Source: Acytostelium subglobosum LB1 (Eukaryota; Evosea; Eumycetozoa; Acytosteliales; Acytosteliaceae). Taken from it: a DNA stretch of 64,000 nucleotides. The notes under the pieces are model-generated. The model was not told where the DNA came from, did no database searches, and was given only the letters and a program-made list of their open reading frames with translations. The DNA lies in contig NW_012236530.1 of the NCBI RefSeq assembly GCF_000787575.1, positions 1,370,734 through 1,434,733 of the forward strand. The letters run 5' to 3'. Positions within the stretch are counted from its first letter, which is position 1; each line of letters begins with the position of its first letter. Of this stretch, positions 32,406-42,792 are shown in pieces. A program made the position numbers and the translations under genes.

Positions 32406-34094
32406 ATGAATAACTATATACATACATTTGATGATATTCCAATCACTAGTTCTGTTGATGGACGTATCTCTAGTCCATCACTCTCAATGGAGACGATGTT
32501 GAGCCAAGGATCAATGCCATTCAATCAAGAGATCTATGTTAAGTTTGTCCTGGCCAACAACCAAATGATCAACATCCATCCCAACGACCTTAATGACTTT
32601 TACATAAACCCCCGACAGTCGACCTCTCATTCAACAACTTCCTCCTTCTCCTCAGTCCCTGTCCCTGTATCTGTACCTGGACCTCTACCTCTACAACAAC
32701 AACAACAACCCATACTCCAATACCAACAACAACCACAACCCCAATACCAATCACAATTCCAACAATTCCAATCATTCCAACAGTTCCAACCTCAGCCTCC
32801 TGTAACAGTGTATAACGCTCAAACAACATACTTTGGACCTGTGGACAATGGCTTGCCATCTGGACATGAGCCATCCCCAGATGGTTCATTGTACAACAAT
32901 GTCCAGGACAACTCGTTGGTAACTGCAATGAACCAGATTGACCTTTCTCAAAACTCCTCCCCTCCCACTGCTGAGGGTACACCCAACACTGTCCCCGTCT
33001 ACTCCTCCCCATCCCCTGCCTACTATGAGGACAGCTCCCCAGCCATCACAACTACTACGTCCACAACATCGACGGCATCCAACTCTGCTACATCCTCTCC
33101 AACACTCCCCGCTACCAAGTCCAAGAAGGGATCTCTAAGATCTACCAAGTCAGAGACAAAGGTGGCTAAGGTGACTAAGGTGAAGGGTGCAAGAAAGTCC
33201 AAGAAGGAAGCTACCTCCAAGGTTAAGGATGCTTTGGCCGAGTCATTCACAACCAGGCAAAAGAAGAAGATGCCCCATCCAGAGACCGTAGTACCACTTG
33301 TGTACGAGGACCATCCAGATGAGATCCTTAGACTGCGTGGTGTCGAGTACCCAGCAGTGATAGTACAAGGCAACAGTCGTCCGATCGAGTTCTACTTCAG
33401 TGGCAGAGGTGACATCAAACGTCTTGGCGTGATCACCAATGTCCAGGAGTTTAACGAGTTCAAGATCACTGGCAACATTGCATCGATCGAGACCAACGGA
33501 GATTGCTTGATGGAGCCCAACATTACACGACGCAAGGGATTCAAGGATGTCAAGACACTCACATTATTATCCTGGGTGGTAGACATGCCAACACTTGAGA
33601 AGAAGTACTTCATTGGGGAGAGGAAAATCAACTTCCTACTGAACACCGACGACTTCCCAAGACCATTGATCAGGGGTATCAACATTGTGTCTTGGGAAGG
33701 CGAGCTGCCATTGGTATACTTCTCTGTGGACCGCCTCAAGAAGGGTCCGATCAAGAAGCTAACTTTGTTTGGACTTCGTCGTGGAGAGCTTATCGACCCA
33801 AACAACAACAACAACACAGGAGATAGTAGCTATCACTGGTCCATTGCCTTTGTCATCCCTCAGTTGATGATCACCCAGGACACCAGCCTTAAGGAGACCG
33901 CTGTATTCCCACTTGCCAGCGAGTGGATCAACCGTGGATACAAGTTGGCCGCACACTACACTCATCTACCAACCTCGCCCACCGACAAGGTCAGAAAGAA
34001 CTGCATTCGTCTCTGTCAAGTACAAGGCCTCGGCAACCTCATCAATGCTCCATGGACCTATGGTACTGATGGACTCCAAAGTCTATCGTGTTGA
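32406..34094 (+). CDS. Gln-rich protein with unrecognised GRGDIKRL domain (paralogue B)
   Basis: A single exon of 562 residues, paralogous to 9187-10728. Residues 1-~80 are ordinary; ~85-140 are Gln/Pro/Phe rich; ~200-240 are Ser/Thr rich; ~240-290 is a strongly basic patch (KSKKGSLR, KVTKVKGARKSKKEA). The folded domain, about residue 300 to the end, has YEDHPD, SGRGDIKRL, FLLNTDDFPRPLI, VDRLKKGPIKKLTLFGL, LIDPNNNNN and APWTYGTDG. These align in order with paralogue A (YPEHPD, RGRGEIKRL, FVLNTNDFESPII, PWTRPF). The basic patch is longer than in paralogue A. A nuclear, DNA-binding role is inferred from layout only. The family is not one I can name. Confidence 0.82.
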   Translation: MNNYIHTFDDIPITSSVDGRISSPSLSMETMLSQGSMPFNQEIYVKFVLANNQMINIHPNDLNDFYINPRQSTSHSTTSSFSSVPVPVSVPGPLPLQQQQQPILQYQQQPQPQYQSQFQQFQSFQQFQPQPPVTVYNAQTTYFGPVDNGLPSGHEPSPDGSLYNNVQDNSLVTAMNQIDLSQNSSPPTAEGTPNTVPVYSSPSPAYYEDSSPAITTTTSTTSTASNSATSSPTLPATKSKKGSLRSTKSETKVAKVTKVKGARKSKKEATSKVKDALAESFTTRQKKKMPHPETVVPLVYEDHPDEILRLRGVEYPAVIVQGNSRPIEFYFSGRGDIKRLGVITNVQEFNEFKITGNIASIETNGDCLMEPNITRRKGFKDVKTLTLLSWVVDMPTLEKKYFIGERKINFLLNTDDFPRPLIRGINIVSWEGELPLVYFSVDRLKKGPIKKLTLFGLRRGELIDPNNNNNTGDSSYHWSIAFVIPQLMITQDTSLKETAVFPLASEWINRGYKLAAHYTHLPTSPTDKVRKNCIRLCQVQGLGNLINAPWTYGTDGLQSLSC

Positions 34095-34561
34095 CATGCC
34101 GTGAGGTCTGGCCATACTTCACTTCTACTTCTAACTTCTACTTCTTCATAATCATCATGGTAAACAATAAAAAAACATCAATCTTAGTCTTGATCAATCA
34201 AGTCAAGTGTGTGAATGAATGAATGAATGTTATGGGTGGGGTGCTGGCGTGGCAACATCAACGGCAACTCCCATTGGAAGTTGGCACCACACCACTCTGA
34301 CTTCACCTCTAGCACATCGTGATGCTCATATTCTTTCTATGCTGTGGTATATGTGTATGTGTATAAATGTGTATGTGTACGTGTACGTATAAATGTAAAT
34401 GCTTAATAATGTGGTGATGATGAGGATGGCGCCTTTCTCTTTGTCTACTACTTGTACTACTATTACTTCAACAAGAGGCGCAATCAATCAATCAATCAAT
34501 CAATCAATCACTCATTCGATCATACTATTATAATATCAAGACTTAGAGATAAGATATTAAT
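34095..34561. other. Intergenic region with long (CAAT)n tract
   Basis: No gene. After the stop of paralogue B come poly(A)-signal-like AATAAAA near 34167, TG-rich DNA, and an eight-unit CAAT repeat at about 34482-34510 just upstream of the next ATG. The position of the CAAT tract mirrors that upstream of paralogue B. Confidence 0.45.
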
Positions 34562-35194
34562 ATGAATAGATATATATATTTTGTATCGATTGTATTGATG
34601 TGGATAGAGTTGACTAGGTTGCCAGTAATAGAGGCAGCTTGTTGTGAAGGTATTGGAGATGTAGTCAATTGTACTGGAACAATATATCACGATTCATTCT
34701 TTATAACTTATAAATGTCAAGGACCAGATGATGAACTACAAAGTGGAGAAGTGGAGTTGTGCACTCTATGCATGTCATCAATATCGACCAATGCCATTAT
34801 ATTCATTGCGACCGTACCATCATCAGCAATACTAATTGGAATAGTAGTTTGTCTATGGTGTTGTTGTAAGAGACGTAGACAAGCTGCCAAACGTTCATTC
34901 AAAGGACAGACATCGTCGGATCAACAACAATATAATATACAACAACAACAACAATATCAACAATTATTACATCAACAACAACAACAATTATATTATCAAC
35001 AGGTATACGATCCAGCTACTCCACCTGTATTCACAGATTATACAATGATCATTCCGAATTCATCCGCATCAGGTCAGGTCTATGTTTCAATTGGACAGTC
35101 GACTCCAACATCCTCACCTGCATCAGGCTACGCCTACACCTACCAGAATTACCATACTCCTGGTGGAGGTAATCACTTCCAATCAATGCATTGA
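34562..35194 (+). CDS. Small single-pass membrane protein, Cys-rich ectodomain and Gln-rich tail
   Basis: A single exon of 210 residues. A signal peptide covers about residues 1-26 (YFVSIVLMWIEL, cleavage after IEA). A short ectodomain of ~55 residues has six Cys in the pattern CC...C...C...C..C. One transmembrane helix follows (AIIFIATVPSSAILIGIVVCLW), then CCCKRRRQAAKR, which is basic and likely palmitoylated. The cytoplasmic tail is Gln/Tyr rich and ends in a Ser/Tyr/Gly stretch. The overall design (short Cys knot, helix, Cys cluster, Pro/Tyr tail) recalls Shisa-like adaptor proteins, but there is no sequence proof. It could be a developmental cell-surface protein. It is intact and has an AT-rich start context. 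Confidence 0.65.
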   Translation: MNRYIYFVSIVLMWIELTRLPVIEAACCEGIGDVVNCTGTIYHDSFFITYKCQGPDDELQSGEVELCTLCMSSISTNAIIFIATVPSSAILIGIVVCLWCCCKRRRQAAKRSFKGQTSSDQQQYNIQQQQQYQQLLHQQQQQLYYQQVYDPATPPVFTDYTMIIPNSSASGQVYVSIGQSTPTSSPASGYAYTYQNYHTPGGGNHFQSMH

Positions 35195-35331
35195 TTGGCG
35201 ACAACAAGGCAAAGAGATATTCATCATAGTGGACTGACTGGATTAAGAGATATCATCACAGACTGATTAAACTTATGATTGATTGCCAATAACTATAATT
35301 ATATAGGTTTAATACCTTTATCTTGGTGACT

Positions 35332-36715
35332 TTACTGAGTATCTTCCATGGATGGTGTTGGAGAAGGTTCTGGAAGTGTCACTTCAGAGAATGACCAATC
35401 ATCAGCCGCCTCTGGATACTCAATAACAAGCAGATGTTGGGAGATATTGTTGGCATGTTCAAATGCATGTAGATCAGCCAACCTTTGTTCAGTGGTCTTG
35501 GAATCCTCCTTGTCCTGTTCTTCTTTTGTAGATTTCTTTGGGAATGAGTAGAAGCTAGGTCTCATGTAGAGGGTACTGGAAGAAGGACCGATGGAAATGA
35601 GTCGGATATGCTTTGATTGATCTCCAATGTTGTTACGTAATGTTGTAGGAGTGAAATGGGCGTCAAGATATTTCCTTGCCCATCTTTGTTAACAATGTTG
35701 TGTATCAGTTTGCGACTGACCTCAGTGTCGTCTGAGAGAGATGATTGGAGCACAGCTTGCATGGACTCGATTGCCAATGCTCGTTGAAGAAGGTCCTGTT
35801 GTCCCTGCGATCAGTTGCAAGACATATCGGGGTATACCTCCCCATTTGTGAAAGCCATTAGTGATCTGGTCTGGTGTCAATGGATGCTGGAGCAGGTTGT
35901 TGGCTTCATTAATCTCCTGTAGTGTCCAGTCGGGCATGTATTTGATGTCATTAGAGTCACCAGCCTTCCTGAACTCTCTGTGGATGACTTCATTGGAGGG
36001 TGATGAAAGAAGTATGGTGAATAGAGTCGTGGGCACAGGTTCGACTCCGTCTACAATGTACCATGTTTCTGGATCAGTTACATAGAGGACATCTCTGGGA
36101 TTGGTAGTGAAGGTGACAGAGAGTACATAATTCTTGAAGATGAAATAAGCAGAGAATCCAAAGTGAACACTGTGATACCAGAAGGAGCAGTCTCCAAGTG
36201 AGACAATTGAGCTCATTAAGTAAGAAACCCACATTGATTTGCCAATGCCAGGATCGCCTGTGATGTTGACACCCTCCCATATTCCATTGGTCTTCATCTC
36301 GCATACCATCTCGCTCTTACTAAGGTAAGATTTGCGCACCAAGAGGCGAGTCTGCTTCCCTAATAAGGGGGCGCCAAGAGTTAGGATGTTGCCATCCACC
36401 TTTGATTGCTTGATAGTCTTCCAAAACTCTTCAAGATGAGAGATGGACTTTAGTTAGTAAGTAACACTAGGACATAAACAATTGGTATAAATACTTACGA
36501 GCTTGGTTGAGTCCAGCAGGGGCTGCTTTGGGAGGGTATTGTTACACTAGATTAGAGGCAATTCCTGGTGGGATGTTGCGGCCGATGAGATGGACTTCTG
36601 AGTGTGTCTGAATGTAGTTGGGAGAGATGAAGTTGTCATCAATCACCTGCATAACAGCATGGTTAAGGGGAACTTTAAGTTCACATGTATTAAGATATTC
36701 TTTGATTAGATCCAT
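35332..36715 (-). pseudogene. Decayed Crinkler/RHS-like P-loop NTPase gene
   Basis: The minus strand carries pieces of one protein of the Crinkler (CRN)/RHS-type NTPase class. The N-terminal piece begins MDLIKEYLNTCEL and includes LIGRNIPPG. The central piece has the P-loop GDPGIGKSMWVSYL, a WYIVDG acidic strand, and WGGIPRYVL. A C-terminal piece (LADLHAFEHANN) is followed by an acidic tail. The pieces do not make one open frame, even allowing for an intron; I estimate two or three breaks. CRN-type proteins were first described as oomycete effectors, and relatives occur in dictyostelids with unknown roles. I treat this copy as a fossil. Its good sequence preservation between the breaks suggests it decayed recently. 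Confidence 0.6.
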
Positions 36716-37025
36716 TTGCGAATGAATGAATGAATGATGTTTGAATGATTAGGTATATATCAATATATTACACGATCAACAACAGAAGATTCTTGAAAGT
36801 ACGCAGAAAGGTCCTAACTTGACATCCTAAGACGATCCGGTCGTGGTCCAGATCTTCACAAATAAGATCTTATTTTCATTGAATCATGATTTCCAAGCAA
36901 CCGAACCTATTGGGGGTGTCAACAATTTAATATAATTATATTATTATATTCAATCTCGAGATAGTAATAATAGTATGTAAGGAGTAGTAGTATACATTGA
37001 TGGATGACGTGTTCATCATTAGTAT

Positions 37026-39308
37026 TTAAATAACCTTCTCCAGGAATTCCTTGCCTTTGAACGACGTTGGAATTGGCTGGATGGGTTCGGGCGAATAACT
37101 AATAAGGTCTTCCCGATGGAATCTCGATTGAATATAGTTGTTGTTCAGTCTCTCTCTAAGGTCTGCCACAATGGAATCTAATGTCAACTCAATCTGGCAA
37201 TGATTCCTATAAGTTGATATATATGATTGACAAAGAGCGTTAGTGATCAGAGTAATGCAGTGCAGTGCAGTGAAGTGTCATCAACATATATATACATACT
37301 TTAGAATTGCAACCTTTGGCCATGTACATTGTTTACCTTTCTTGATACAGTTCTTCATTATATCGGGAGAGGGATTGCTTACAATGTTGGCATAGTCGCC
37401 AATGGTCACCTCGGGGAAGACTGTGATGTCGCCAGAGTACTTTTGTGTGATCAGTGATGGGATGCCACTGATAGAAGCGGGTATCAAGCCAAGCGTGGTC
37501 AGTTGGACCACTCGATGCTTGATCTCCGACTTGCCCAAGTACTTGAGCGCATCGACTACTGAGTTGGTTGACTTTATCGCCTTGTCGCTGATGAACGGGA
37601 TCACATGTGGATTGACCTGCGAGACGATAAAGTGGTTGACGTTGAACAACTCCGATAGACGGTTCATGGGGAGGTCGGCTTCAACTGAGCCGTCGGTGAA
37701 CTTGACGCCCGAGGGGTGGTAGGGGATGATGTGGCCGTGCTTGTCCTTGGCCATCAGCTCCACCGGCTCGAACAGGAACTTGAGCGCACAGCTGGCACAG
37801 GCAGCACTCCACACCAGGACGTTGGGCGCCGTTAGGTAGTTTAGAAGACGAGGGAACTCAAAGCTGCCATTGGACGACACGGTGATATTGAGCGCCACCT
37901 TGGTCTTGTCGTAGGCTTCCTTGAAGGTGAGGTCGCCAATGTTCTCGCGAACGCACTTTTGCAACTTCTTGATGTCCATCAACACGCCCTTCTTGAACAG
38001 ACGTGCGATCTTCCTGTTGTACGATGGGCCACTGTCGAATGCATCCAAGTTGAGATGCTCGTTCTTGAAGAACATCATCATCTCCTCCTCGGTCAGCGTG
38101 CCAACCATCGACGCGACGATTGAGCCTGCGCTCGAACCCGAGATGATACGTGGCAAAAGACGGGTCTCGTGCAACGCCTTGACAACACCAAAGTGATACA
38201 TTCCCAGTGTGGCGCCACCGCTCAGACACAGGGCCGTGCGACCAAACGCCTGCCTCGTCTCGTAGAAGAAGTCAAACTTGCGCTCCAGGGTGAAGTCGTC
38301 CGACTCGGCCAACTCGTAGACGTAGCGCAGCTGCTTGACGACCTCCTCGACGTATTCCTCGATGACGTGTTTAGTGCCCACGCGGCTCTCTTGGAACAGA
38401 CTGATGTTGCCCATGCCTCCGAGATTCCTCAAGAGGCCAGCGCGCAATGCAATTATCAATGAATGAGTGTCGCCCTTTTGTGCCAACAGTCTCAAGTTGG
38501 TCAGTCTGAACCTAATGAGTTTGCTATCGTAATATGGCGACTCGTCCACATTCCTCCACTCATCCTTCTTCTCCATCGCGTCCAGTTGTTTCGCCCATGA
38601 AGTCCATTCAGGGTAACTCTCTGCCGTCTTCATTCTATCATGTAGGTATTCAATTCGTCTATTCCTTTCCTAGATTGATTGAAATGGAGTGAGTGATTGA
38701 GATATTGACACACTTTGGACCAAGTTCCAACTTACCTTTTCTCGCTTTGACTTGACGACATAGGATGGGAACAGCCATGAGAGTATGATTAGGGCCAAGT
38801 TGATACATATTGGGATCCAAAAGAATATATAACTCGCTGACAAATGATCAAGTAATCGTTCAAAGAGTGTCTTTGAAGGTGGAGGTGGAGAAGAGAATGT
38901 GATCGATGAATCCTGCTGCTCCTGATTAATTTGTTGCTGTTGTTGTTGTTGTTGTTGTGATTGTTGTTGTTGTTGTCTATGTTGTAATTGTTGTTGATGT
39001 TGTTGTTGATGTTGATGTTGATGTTGATGTGAAGATATATTATCTTCAACTCTGATCAATGTTTGATCACTATCTACAATATCTATATTATTATTACTAT
39101 TATTTGTGTTACTTGTTGATGATGATGATGTTGTTGATGTTGTGTTTGATGAAGCTGACAATGTCATCTCCTTAACATGTAATGGTAACAATGTATTTGA
39201 GACCATTGGCATTGGATGATGGACTCCTCCAGTACCATGATGATGTCCACTCATTTCCACAGATCTCTTATCTTTATTTGGCGTTACAACAAACACCATG
39301 TCATCCAC
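37026..39308 (-). CDS. Patatin-domain triacylglycerol lipase (Tgl/SDP1-like)
   Basis: Three minus-strand exons: 39308-38736, 38669-37300 and 37206-37026, about 707 residues. The N-terminus is low complexity with His/Gln repeats. One membrane-embedded segment lies near residue 160-185 (YIFFWIPICINLALIILSWL). The ~100 residues before the lipase (YPEWTSWAKQLDAMEK, RFRLTNLRLLAQKGD) match the DUF3336-type region of yeast Tgl3/4/5 and plant SDP1. The patatin domain has the oxyanion stretch SGGATLGMYHFG, the nucleophile elbow GSSAGS, and the catalytic Asp in DGSVEAD. It is predicted to release fatty acids from stored triacylglycerol at lipid droplets or ER. The small third exon adds ~60 residues ending KEFLEKVI and keeps frame. 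The assignment to the SDP1/Tgl class is well supported. Confidence 0.92.
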
Positions 39309-39771
39309 TCTCCTTCACTCTCACCCTAAATAGAAATATATAAATATAAATACAAGTTAATTAGTTATATATAATATATATTTAGTTTAGTTCAGTTTAG
39401 TTTAGTTATTTAATATATGTACAATTGTTGTTGTTGTTGTTTGATGATGCTATTATGTGTGTGTATGTATGAATGAACTGTGTGTATGTGTATGAATGAA
39501 TGAATGAACGTTGTTGATGGATGGATATATGAAATTGAATGTTGTTGGAATGAATTGAATTGGAGTGAGTTGGATGAATGGAGAGATGTAAGTGAGTGTG
39601 ATGAATGGCGATTAATGTGGGGGGTTTGTTCCTCAGCTCTAGCCTATTCAAGTTTAAGCACCCACCATTTATGGGGTGGGTATCTATTCACCTCAACAAT
39701 ACCACACTACACACCACCACACACTCACCATTAACCACACACACACATACATCTTCGAGAATGAACAGTAT
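39309..39771. other. Short intergenic region
   Basis: No gene. TTTAGTT repeats near 39380-39405, a TTG repeat near 39422-39441, and GTATGAATGA repeats. It separates two minus-strand genes and should hold the promoter of the lipase. Confidence 0.4.
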
Positions 39772-41082
39772 TCAATTTGGTTTGATAATGGCTCTGCAGA
39801 TGTTGAACAGGATGAAGATCGAAGTGACAGCGGGGTTTGCTCTTGACCATCTTCGCAACAATTTATCCTCGTTGCGTTTAGCGCGTTTGGTTGCTTCACG
39901 TCTCTTTGTCTTCCTTTTCCGCTGTTGCTGTTGTTGTGCTATCATCCTCTTCAATCTCCTCTTACTACTACGACCAGTCATCATCGTTGTAACTGGTGAT
40001 GACTCTATTGCCGATAGTGTATCATCAGTCGTACTCTCATCATCCACATCATCCTCATCTTCCTCATAATCATCACCTTCATCATCATCATTGCTAAGTT
40101 GACTGTCATCTTCAATTTCAGAGTCGTTGTCTTCTACATTATTGTCAAACAATGACTTGAAGATTGGATATCCATAGTTGTAACTACTCTCCTCTACTTT
40201 GTAGACTACCTCTCTAACTTCCTCGACTTCTACATCCTGTCTCTTCATCACTTCATATTCTATCTTCTCTTTCTCCTTTTCGATCTTGTTAGGAATTTTT
40301 CCATCACCTGACTGTTTGTTGTTGAACTGATATTGAAGGAGATCAATATCCAAGTAGAGTGTTGATAACTTCTCCTTGAAACTTGATATGCCCAATTCTT
40401 CAATGTTCATACTGAGTAGTTGCATCTTCTCTTTGTTCCTTGATATCCTCGACTCAAGGAATACTCTCCTTTTCTCCAAGTCTTTCATCTTGACAACATA
40501 TCCACGAAGAGACTTCCTAAACTTATTCTTCCTCTCAATCAATTCTGCTTGGTTCTTTGGACGCTTCTCTGCCTCGATCAATCTTTCCAAAGGTTCAAGT
40601 ATCAGCTCGATCTGAGTGACCAACTCATTGGGAGCCAACTCCCATAATGGTTGTTGAACAAGGGGCACACCGCCAATGTCTTTGAGTATCCTGGCAATGC
40701 TGTACTTTGTTGAATTAAACTCTAATCCTCTGATGGTTCTACTATCCTCTTGAACCAATCTAGAACAGTCTTTGAACCTCTCAACCAATACCTTCTTCTT
40801 CTGCTGAAGTTGATTAAGTTGATACATTATAGTATTTATCTCTGTTCGTTTGTTCTTGATTGTTGCCAACATGTTGTTCTCCTCCATTGTGTTGACTTGT
40901 ACAATCTTGTTGGGTTCCTTTAATGGTACTGGTACTGGTACTAATGTTGTTGGTACAATTTGGTCATATTCATGGCACTTGTCTTTGACATTGGACACTA
41001 ATGGGTCGTCCTCAAGTTGAGGTGAACTACCATCAAATGGTTTGATTACTTTCTTTGATAATGGTATCCATAACAATTCCAT
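39772..41082 (-). CDS. Coiled-coil protein with acidic and basic tail
   Basis: A single exon of 436 residues that I cannot name. Residues ~65-290 are helical and charged with heptad-like spacing (NKRTEINTIMYQLNQLQQKKK, ELIERKNKFRKSLRG, RNKEKMQLLSMNIEEL), so a coiled coil is likely. It includes a less charged insert, GGVPLVQQPLWELAPNEL. Residues ~315-365 are highly acidic (DDEGDDYEEDEDD). Residues ~380-415 are strongly basic (SSKRRLKRMI, QQRKRKTKRREATKRAKR), like a nuclear or nucleolar signal. The end, SIFILFNICRAIIKPN, is hydrophobic. Acidic plus basic tails suggest a nucleolar or chromatin factor; this is inference. It is intact and intronless. Confidence 0.7.
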   Translation of the reverse strand: MELLWIPLSKKVIKPFDGSSPQLEDDPLVSNVKDKCHEYDQIVPTTLVPVPVPLKEPNKIVQVNTMEENNMLATIKNKRTEINTIMYQLNQLQQKKKVLVERFKDCSRLVQEDSRTIRGLEFNSTKYSIARILKDIGGVPLVQQPLWELAPNELVTQIELILEPLERLIEAEKRPKNQAELIERKNKFRKSLRGYVVKMKDLEKRRVFLESRISRNKEKMQLLSMNIEELGISSFKEKLSTLYLDIDLLQYQFNNKQSGDGKIPNKIEKEKEKIEYEVMKRQDVEVEEVREVVYKVEESSYNYGYPIFKSLFDNNVEDNDSEIEDDSQLSNDDDEGDDYEEDEDDVDDESTTDDTLSAIESSPVTTMMTGRSSKRRLKRMIAQQQQQRKRKTKRREATKRAKRNEDKLLRRWSRANPAVTSIFILFNICRAIIKPN

Positions 41083-41464
41083 ATAATATAGTTGGTGGAA
41101 GTAGATATTGGAAGTTGGATGTTGGATAATTGAAGATGGAGGTTATATGATTGAGATTGTAATATGGACTCTTTCATTCACTCCAATCCAATCACTTCAT
41201 ACTCTACTCCATTGGTATAAGCATTATTAGTTGAGGCAACATTGAATGACTCATCAAACATTAATTTCTGTGATGTTTCGCATCCAGGAAAGCTGGAAAC
41301 AAAACAGACTCTAGTGATCAAACTGTGGGGCGTGACAATGTGTGTCACTTGGTTTGTTATTTACTTGATTGATCAGTCGACTGATCGAGGCATGGTAGCC
41401 TTCCACCAACTTATCCAACCAGCAATCAGGCAACCAGCCTTGTTCCAAAATGATGATGATCAAA
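41083..41464. other. Short intergenic region
   Basis: Between the coiled-coil gene and Sec20, both on the minus strand. No ORF with convincing composition. AT-rich on the coiled-coil promoter side, mixed composition near the Sec20 end. Confidence 0.35.
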
Positions 41465-42342
41465 CTATGACAAGGCAGCAGCATTTGGAGGAGGCGGCGT
41501 AGCAAAGAAGAAGCCGAGGAATCGATTGCCAAGACGCACCTTTACAATGTACAGGACGACCAGCATGAATACTAGGACGCCAAAGTAGATGAGGTACTTG
41601 TCGATGAGATCGCGTCGCTTCAGTTTGGTCAGCAGCGACTTGGACTCGGTGGTGCGCGAGCCATACTCACGCGCCTGATTCAGCGTCTTGTCCAACACCC
41701 TAGATGCATCGTTGATCTCCGACAGGATGTGAGTGCTTATGGCCACGTGTGAGCTCAGTATGTTCCTCGAGCGCTTCATTGCGCTGGTGATGTTTGTCGA
41801 TGATTTAACAACATCCTCATTGTTCGACTCCTTATACAATCTTGATTGTTGACTAATATTACTTCCACCATCCAATAACTCCTTTGTCTGTTGCTGTTGG
41901 AACTTATCACGTATCTTCTTTGTAGCCTCCAAGTTCAACTTCCTATGTAATATTGTTAAGCTTGGAGTTGTCGTCAGTCAGTCACTCCATCGCAGGGTCA
42001 TCAACTAGATTACACATACTTGTTCAACTCTTCCTTATGTATTGCCAACTCCTTCTGGTACAGTGTTATCTTTGCAGACTTGTTCTTCTCATATATCTTC
42101 TGTGATGCAACCTTTGTTTGATTGAATGATTGAATATGAATGAGTTGAGTTGATTGATTGAATATGATTGAATGAGTTGGACAACCCTTTACCTTTATAA
42201 GTTTGTTAAGTTTATCCAGACCATCTTTGATTGAATGATGTAGAGCTTGTATCTCAGTGAGCACTGAAGCATGTGACAGTGATACTATATCATTCCTAAT
42301 ACTATATTCAACATCGTGTAATTCCTTAAACAGTGTCTTCAT
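41465..42342 (-). CDS. sec20: Sec20/BNIP1-type Golgi-to-ER SNARE
   Basis: Three minus-strand exons: 42342-42193, 42111-42020 and 41942-41465, about 239 residues. The N-terminal ~110 residues are helical (FKELHDVEYSIRNDIVSLSH, HHSIKDGLDKLNKLIK), as in the Sec20 N-terminal bundle that binds the Dsl1/NRZ tether. The SNARE-like region has SAMKRSRNILSSHV, SEINDASRVLDKTLNQA and SKSLLTKLKRRD. One C-terminal transmembrane helix (LIYFGVLVFMLVVLYIVKV) is followed by a short tail ending in Ala/Pro residues. Sec20 is part of the ER t-SNARE complex with Use1 and Ufe1/syntaxin 18, which receives COPI vesicles. The order and the length match the family. The identity rests on layout and the SNARE pattern, since this family diverges fast. 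Confidence 0.8.
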
Positions 42343-42792
42343 CTCTATATTGTATGTTTATATGTATGATTGATTGAATGTATGAATGTATGAATGTATG
42401 TATTTATGTACAAGTAATTAAGTAATGAATCATCTCAATCAGTGAAGTAATGAATGAATGAACTTGTCGCCAACCTTGAAAACGTTGTTGAGTCAACACC
42501 ACTCATGTGTCGACGCCACGTCATGTAACTTCAACTTGAATGTCTATTCATTCAGCACAACTTATTGTTGTTATTATCTCTTTCCAGTCAACAACATGGA
42601 GAATGGACACACGAGATAGATAACCTTGAATATGAAGTTGGCCAGCCACATTTGACGCGTCAACTTCATCATTGTCGCATTTTTCCCATCAAGTTGTCAT
42701 TCGTGTTCAAGTCGGTGGGTCCCGACACGACACAATCGTCATTAGTTCAACAATATAACAAAGATACAGATAATAGATAGATATATAAGAAG
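42343..42792. other. Divergent intergenic region
   Basis: Shared upstream region of Sec20 (-) and the CX9C protein (+). No gene seen. GTATGAAT repeats lie near 42365-42405, the middle is of mixed composition (ACGCCACGTCATG near 42512), and the end is AT-rich. Confidence 0.4.

Noticed and set aside
36030-36060. GGTTCGACTCC resembling a tRNA B box
   Set aside because: It lies in the Crinkler-like remnant's coding sequence and no cloverleaf or A box is nearby. I found no convincing tRNA in the window.
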